Source of the DNA: Nymphaea colorata
Lineage: Eukaryota > Streptophyta > Magnoliopsida > Nymphaeales > Nymphaeaceae
Direction: 5' to 3'
DNA length: 64,000 nt
NCBI RefSeq assembly: GCF_008831285.2
Contig: NC_045141.1
Coordinates: 26,215,315 to 26,279,314 of the forward strand
Position numbers and translations under genes: made by a program. Under the pieces are notes generated by a model. That model did not search any database. It was not told the DNA's origin and saw nothing but the letters and a program-made list of their open reading frames with translations. Every line of letters begins with the position of its first letter. Within the stretch, counting starts at the first letter, position 1. Shown piece by piece: positions 57,371 to 64,000 of this stretch.

Positions 57371-59728
57371 TCTCTACATCAACATTGTCCCTCACACTGC
57401 GCGTAGGTTTTTATTCAAATATTTTGAAAAACAACTGCTAACTTGGTTTTGGCGAAAGTGGGTAGCTAAGCGACCATAGTTAAACCAGTGAGTCCAAAGT
57501 TTCTACCACAAGTGGACCATTTTTCTATGAGACAAAAAGAGCCCACCATCTTTCTATAATATTATTCTAGCTCAGCCGTTTTTGGACTTGCCCGGTAGTT
57601 AGGCCGTCGCTCTCAGTGGTCGTAATTCTTGTGCAATTAATTGTACATGAGAACAAAAGAGCTTGGAAAAAGTTCCATTGCTACTGCTTGTCTAATCTTC
57701 TAAACAATTTGAACAAAATCCAAACAGTCCTCACGCTCCATAGTGACATAAGTTGCACCTAACTCCACCTGCATCTGGCCATATTGATCGCATCAGCACA
57801 TTCTCCATACACTGACCTCTATCAGCCCCTAATTCCCCTAGACCTTATGTCATGAATATGGATGTAATCAAACTATCTTGAATACGTTACCAATATATCA
57901 TATATATATTTTAAAGTAATTGTGCCTTTGTTTTTCTTCTAGATTTTTGCACTTTGGGCGTCTTTTTGTAATTTCATGCCCCAACTGAAGTTTGCATGAG
58001 TTTCGGAAAGAGAAGTGCAAAAACTTAATTCCTACTATCATAATAAAATGAGAATCGCTAAAAACACTTGTTCTGAGACTAAAACGAGGTTCATAGTGTG
58101 GCTTTTTAAATGTAATCAAATGATACTTCACTTGGGTGTTAGAAGCTATGCCATTAGCTTGAATTGAGCATAAAAATGTCGCAAATGACATATGATTGAT
58201 CAAATGTAGTAACCCAATTGGGGTTAATGATGACACAAATCGATTAGTTGGGTATGGAGTATTAATTCCATCAACCCTAGGCAAATTATATCTTAAGAAT
58301 ATTGTCTCATGGTTCTTGTAATCGTATGGAGTTAAGAAAAGCAGGCTAAGGGCCACCTTCCTTCTTTAGGTTCTTGCTTCTTTAGTTTACACATATAATG
58401 AAATTGCAACATAGAAAATGCAGCCTATGGAGCAAGGCAGTCCTTTAATTAGTCGGACAACCAACATCATGCCGACACATGGCATTGCCGAGATTTCCCT
58501 AGATATTGGTGACATCAATGCAGAATTCTAAATGTATATGTGGCTTGAGTTGGTTATGAGATCACAACACAACACACATAGCTTCAAGAAATCATACCAT
58601 TGCTATCTATATCAACATTAGTTGCCTTGAGAAGAAGGGAAGACAAAAAGTTGTTTTTCCTCTTTCTTGGATATGGAAAGATGTATGGTTCTTCTTGGAG
58701 GAGCTGAGCCATGAGCCCATGATAGTGCTACCTAACCATCCAGCTACCTCTCTTGGACCATAGTCCTTAATCGTACAGGCTCAGCTGGTAGACATCAACA
58801 CCATGTTTGATTGATTGAATATCCCAAATGGGACGGCCGCACTACCCATCATGAGAAAGTTTAATCATGTATTGAAAACTTTTGAAAATCTTCGTCGAAT
58901 TATAAAGGGATTGACAAATAATATTATTAGTCTTTGAAGTAGGAACTGAGGTTGCAAGGCAACAAGTTGGAATCTGCTAGATTGGGAGCTCGAGCCCGGT
59001 GTGAAACTGGGTCATATTGTTACAGTGTACGCTGCTTAAAAAAAAACTTGAACATATAACTTTTCCAAGTTTAACACAACTGGAATAAAGTCTTTATTGG
59101 TTTTCTAACAATTATCTGTTGCTTGGGACAAGCACTGATTAAGGGTGCGTGTTTGATTCATGTGGCATTTTTCACCTCAGGTGAAGAATATATATCCCTG
59201 ATTTAAGCATTAGGCCATCAAACATCGACTAAGTTATCTAGGAATTAAATTGATCATCGGAGTGATAGGGGCTTTGGAATGAATTAAACCATGAACTTAT
59301 ATAAGACATCGGATCACTGTGGCTCGAGAAAATCAAATTAGTAAGATGTATAACGTGAGATTGCTTATATATATATATTCGTACTCAATTCGATAAGAAT
59401 GCAGTCTAATTTATATGTACACTTTGGATTCCAATGTTCCTGCATTACAAAAAGATATTTTATGAGGAAATTATGAAGCCTGAAGAGGACTCTAAACATA
59501 TATTTATTTTTCTTTGTGGATTTCAAGGAGGTTCGAGAATCTTTGGGATGTAAATGACTTCAGCATTGCATTCAAGTTCTGCTCTTGATGAAAATGTAAG
59601 CCAAGAAATTATTAGCTGTTTTCCAAAATAAATAATATTCATGATTTGGGTCTGAACAATTTTACGCATCAAGCAAACTGGAATGCATCCGAAATGTGCT
59701 CCCCATTATGTAACACTAGCACCCCCAC

Positions 59729-59730
<2 letters not shown>

Positions 59731-59791
<61 letters not shown>
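59731..59791. repeat. (TA)n microsatellite, about 30 units
   Basis: The longest pure dinucleotide run in the window. Apparent IYIYIY reading frames on both strands are products of this run, not genes. Confidence 0.95.
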
Positions 59792-59794
<3 letters not shown>

Positions 59795-61682
59795 TTCTTG
59801 TTTGACTGTCATGCACCAGCATGTCTGACTCATATTTATGCCACATTGATTAGATTGATTGGCCAAGCGCTTGGTTGTCAACCACATCGATTTAAAACTT
59901 TTATGTTTTTTTAATGGTTTAATACTTCTGTATAATTTATCCTTAAATGAACCTACTCACGATATCAGATCCCGATTTTTATGACAGTAGCCTTCAGTTT
60001 TTATAGATAACCGTGGAGAAAGGGTCTAATTTTTCCATTGATGCGTTTTCACTGTAATCAAACACGCACTGAGAAAGCCGAAGACATTTTTTTTCTAATC
60101 ACTACATAATTCTTTAAGTAGGTGGGGGAGATATTCCAATTAACCTGATGGAAGTACACCTGCACCAATATACATTGATTATGGTTTCAACAGAGAAATA
60201 ATTAAATACTGCGTGTCGAAGCCTTGCAGCTCCACCTTTTTTCTTGTTTCATTATGAGTTTGTGCTCCATATGATCAAGAAATGACATTATAATTAAGGC
60301 TTGGGAAGAAAGGAGAAGAATAAACAAAATTTTATCTGTAATGATAAAAGGTATGATCCCTTAAATCGCAAAAGAAATTGCATGGCCCTTTTATGGATCA
60401 AAGCATAAAGCCTATTATCAAAAGAATACGAGTATAATGAGATAATGTGATCCTCTTTTTGTTACCCGATGACAAAATAATGCAAACTTTCCTGTTTGCA
60501 TGTGAGAGAGAAGTCTGGTTCAGTGTTCTTAACAGTAAAAATCATGCATTTTTGTCATAATAAGGAGGGCAGACCAAGTTGCCTCTACTGAAGTTTTTTT
60601 CCATACAGGTAAAGTGAATGGCGGGGCATGCATTTGAGTTTGGAATCTGAATTACTAAACAGTTTTAGGTTTGTTTTGTTTAAATTTAAGAGGCCGGTTG
60701 GTTCGCATAATAGTTTGTCACTGTTCCATGAATATGTTGCACGAACAACAGGAAACTGTTGTTGTCAATGATAAACGACCTCTAAAGATGGTCAAGAGGC
60801 AGAATAGCTAAAGAGCTTTACTTAACTAGCTCTATGCATACTCACACTTATATAAAGCTAATATGTACTTCGAAGTTAGAGGAAGATTGGGGCTAATTAA
60901 TTATGTTGTGTGTCATGGTTAGGTTTTGCATAGTTAGCACAGTAACCATGCTTGTTTGAGAAAATTATGTTTGATGTAGACCTTTCAAAATTTCAAAAAA
61001 GTAAAGCTTGACCTGTGAATAAATATGTGTACGATGCACCACATGCCCTTGATCAATGCAAGCGCCATCAATCAATTTCATGTCCAGGTGGACCAAGAAC
61101 TATGCACATGCGTATAAATTTTGGAATAAAAAATTTTCCCACCTTGCTTTCTAATGCCCGTCCCCCCAGTCGAACAGTCGATTCTGCAAACACTTTTCAA
61201 ACGCTGTTCACGTAGCCGTAAACGAAAAGGAAGGATAATGAGGCAAGAGGTTTACCTTAAGGATGAAGAAAGTCCTTTCCTTGGTCGACCATACGTGAAA
61301 TTTCAAAGTTCTCGTTTCCCAAGGAAAAAGATTTCCTAGAATGAAAAGTTTTATTCCTTATCGACCAAGAAAATGGTCTCTTGGCTGTCTTGTATTGGTT
61401 TGGGCCAATAGCTGGTAGATGGTTAGTCAATTGTTCGGGGGCAACCTCTTTTTGTGTGACTGAGTGCAACTAAGATACTAGTTGACGTGCTATCTATTTG
61501 AGCTCTTGCCCCCTGAGACTACTTCAACTCCCACTCGGGACAGTGAGATAATCCTTTGGTTGAGACAGGTGGCTTCTTACATACGAAAAACACGTTTCCA
61601 ATAACTACCGATAAAACCCTAACCTCGGGGTGTTTTTGATCAACCCAAGAATAAGAATGTATACACAACTACAGCTTGAACC

Positions 61683-61845
61683 AGGGGCGGAGCCAAGGGG
61701 AGGCCCTAACCTTTCATAAAAAAAATACATGTAAATTTTAAAAAATTTCACTGGGAATTTTGAAAAATGATATTTTTGTCGCTGTCAAAATTTAAAAACT
61801 TCAATTCAACCCTCATGAAAAAATTTTGGCTCCATTCTTAACTTG
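61683..61845. mobile_element. MITE-like repeat of the GGGGCGGAGCC type
   Basis: Opens CAGGGGCGGAGCCAAGGGGA, has an A/T-rich body (TTTAAAAAATTTCACTGG, TTCAATTCAACCCTCATGAA) and closes AAAATTTTGGCTCCATTC. The closing GGCTCC is the complement of the opening GGAGCC. The body text TTCAACCCTCATGAAAAAAT is the complement of the TTTTCATGAGGAGGTTTGAA stretch in the copy at 52.5 kb. Confidence 0.5.
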
Positions 61846-62028
61846 GACATTGGGGACACCCCAGCCATGTGAGGTTTGAGTCGCTTGATGCCCTATCAAT
61901 TTGACTTGGTAACCTTTCACAAGTCGGCCCAGTCAAAATAAGCTAGTCGGCATCAACATTTGTGCATCACATGGTACAGCTAGGCTCTAAGTTAAAGGAC
62001 ATTTAGGGTTAGACAATGAAAGCGAAAC

Positions 62029-62196
62029 AAGGGCAGAGGCAAGTGTGAGTAAATGTAATGGACAATTGTCCACATAAAGCTACAAAAAATATTTATTTTT
62101 ATATCAACACTTTGAAAAGCTTTTTCTTTTAAAAAATTTAAAAAGTTATTACTAGTACCTTTTAACAAAAAATTCCTGGTTTCGCGCCCTGCCCTT
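62029..62196. mobile_element. Possible MITE, about 168 bases, ends AAGGGCAG ... CTGCCCTT
   Basis: AAGGGCAGAGGCAAGTGTGA at the left and TTTCGCGCCCTGCCCTT at the right are inverted over the outer 8 to 10 bases. The interior is A/T-rich. No clear target duplication was seen. Confidence 0.35.
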
Positions 62197-63275
62197 ATTG
62201 ATTGAATCCTTGTGCTGAGAGATTGAATTCCTGAAAGTTGCAAGAATCAATGGCTGGAGAACACATGGTCTGTAGACAAACTTGAATTATTAAGTTCCAG
62301 TTTTTCAACCATATGCATAATAGGCTTGTTTTCTGGCGCATGTGGGCGTTGCGCACAAAAACAAACACTTAAGTTGGCACTCTGCCCACGATATACTGTG
62401 GTTGGAGGAAGCCGCTGACAGCATCTTTGGAACGAATGAAAGAGGATTGTAAGGTGGAATGGTAGATTTTGAACTATACTGTGTCTTGGAAGATAAGAAA
62501 ACATGACTGATTTATTTCTTTCACAGAATCGTACGTGTTTAGTGAACAACTGCCATTTTTTCTTTCTGCTTTTCGTTCTGCATCATCAGCTACTGGATGA
62601 TCATTCCTTTAACCTGTCAAAAGATCTTCTTTTGCTTCTGAAAGGTGAAAAGTTGAAGACGTCACTACAGGGAACCTTGCTTTCCAATTGCTTGAGCGAT
62701 AGATTTTCTTCTTCCATTGATTAATTTGGCTTCTGATCAGGACCATCAATCCTTGCTGCTGAGGTGGGAGAGGTCAATTTCACAGTACATGTTTATTTAA
62801 TGATTTTACTGTGGAGTCTTTTAATCTGCATTCACCACGTATACGCAGTAAACTTATTATTTGTCGGGGCCGTTTAAAATCGCTTCTTCTTTTCCAGCAT
62901 TTTGAAGTTGGTTTTTTTTATTAATTCGACGGTATAGATGAATTACGAATATGATAAATGTATATTTCGTGACTTCATGTGGCTTGATCTGAAAAAAAAA
63001 AAGCCTACAAATACCAAAAAACATATTGGCCATGATATTTGACGATGGTATTTAAAAAAGCCTGTATTAAATTCTTTTATATATTGCAATATTTTGTTCT
63101 TACATATTATATATAACCTTACATATTCATTTATGACGGAATATGCATGCCATCACAAACTATTCGCTCCATCTCTTCTTTGTCATAAAAGAAGCATCAA
63201 AATCTTTTCGTTTAATCACATATATATCCGATAGCCATGAATGAATAGAGGTCAAGACAGCTGTACGATTTTCAA

Positions 63276-63295
63276 TATATATATATATATATATA
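63276..63295. repeat. (TA)n microsatellite
   Basis: Short TA run; a second one lies at 63386-63411. Both are followed within 10 to 20 bases by unrelated sequence and preceded by related text (GATTTTCAATATATAT, GGTCAAGAAATATATAT). Confidence 0.85.
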
Positions 63296-63385
63296 ATCCT
63301 TCCTTTTTAAATGAGAAAAACCTTTTCGTTCGATGCCATTATATCGAGAAGCCATGATTAAATGGGTCTCAAGAAGGTCAAGAAA

Positions 63386-63411
63386 TATATATATATATAT
63401 ATATATATATT
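63386..63411. repeat. (TA)n microsatellite
   Basis: About 13 TA dinucleotides, 90 bases from the run at 63276. The upstream flanks of the two runs share a loose GGTCAAGA-like segment, which could mean an old local duplication. Confidence 0.85.
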
Positions 63412-64000
63412 GTTCGGACGTACTTAAAGGAAATTGTCGTGGCCGATAAGGTCAAACTTCGGCAATCTTTAAAAAATAGGAAAAGAAAAAAGAACTGAAA
63501 CGTTTATATTTCATTTGTATTTTAGTAATAAAATAAATTGTTCTTGGTTGGAGTACCAACAAAATCCTGGTCTGTTTCACTTTGCCAGGACGCGTGGTAC
63601 GGCCGGGGTGACAGTGAATGGTGTTTCGGGTCCGGATTTTCAATTGGATCTGAATTCGAGTCGCCAGATTCCGTGCGGAGAAGTGAATGGGCTCCCCCTT
63701 ATGGGTGAAATGGATTTGAATTGTACAAAAGGTTTTTAAATATTTGAATCCGAGGTCCGTTATTGATCTGGAATACAACTGAATCCAAACGTTCGAAATC
63801 ACTTAATGGATTGGAGCTCGATAAGCCGGAGGCTTTGATATTGGGATTGGATCTGTATTCGATCCATATCCACATCCCTTTTACTGCCCTGCGCTTCCGG
63901 ATAAAGGCAAAAGTACGTTAGGTTATTGCATGGGGTGGCTTTCCCACCTGACCCATCACCACCACAATTGCCTTTGTATTTGATATATTATTCCCTCTAT

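Larger units (their letters stand above)
50492..64000. other. 13.5 kb gene-poor region
   Basis: I found no frame or exon set with a family signature on either strand. Short frames at 51616-52018, 54635-54817, 56207-56464, 57898-58356 and 61015-61339 were read and not recognised. The region holds microsatellites, two-copy tandem duplications and MITE-like repeats listed separately. Split genes with very small exons could have been missed. Confidence 0.5.

Noticed and set aside
59669-59914. Frames with IYIYIYIY on both strands
   Set aside because: Products of the (TA)n microsatellite.

Overview
The window is nuclear DNA of a flowering plant. Every recognisable gene has its closest remembered relatives in plants (KU80, a HAN-type GATA factor, a PEROXIDASE 20-like enzyme, an inositol polyphosphate 5-phosphatase, a DUF3511 protein, a PLAT protein). 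The genes carry GT-AG introns of 80 to over 1,500 bases, and the DNA between them is AT-rich, full of microsatellites and small decayed repeats. I cannot place the species from sequence alone. There are no operons, CRISPR arrays, prophages or other prokaryotic features.

Layout. 1-5157: intergenic, with a foldback at about 2.0 kb and a tandem array of about 542-base units at 3.4-4.7 kb. 5158-5756 (-): two-exon GATA zinc-finger factor. 7900-18652 (-): complete 11-exon KU80 gene encoding 675 residues, rebuilt exon by exon; its introns hold a solo-LTR-like fossil, two terminal-inverted-repeat elements and three short tandem duplications. 19982-about 20953 (-): last two exons of a gene I do not recognise. 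25925-26998 (+): single-exon plant-specific protein with a C-terminal coiled coil. 29803-32568 (-): four-exon class III peroxidase. 34533-38995 (-): type I inositol polyphosphate 5-phosphatase, ten exons found, first coding exon not located. 45422-45739 (+): DUF3511 protein of 105 residues. 49241-50491 (+): two-exon secreted PLAT protein. 50492-64000: no convincing gene; microsatellites, short tandem duplications and MITE-like repeats.

The genes are independent plant loci and not a pathway cluster. KU80 acts in non-homologous end joining, the GATA factor in development, the peroxidase and PLAT proteins in the secretory or apoplastic route, and the 5-phosphatase in phosphoinositide signalling. 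I found no new multi-gene system. The least ordinary items are two self-similar inverted-repeat elements in KU80 introns, the 542-base array with inverted GATCAGA motifs, a scatter of two-copy tandem duplications with periods of 18-74 bases, and the unidentified gene near 20 kb.

Exon boundaries were set by reading GT-AG sites, keeping the frame, and comparing with remembered Arabidopsis family members. No alignment or transcript data were used.
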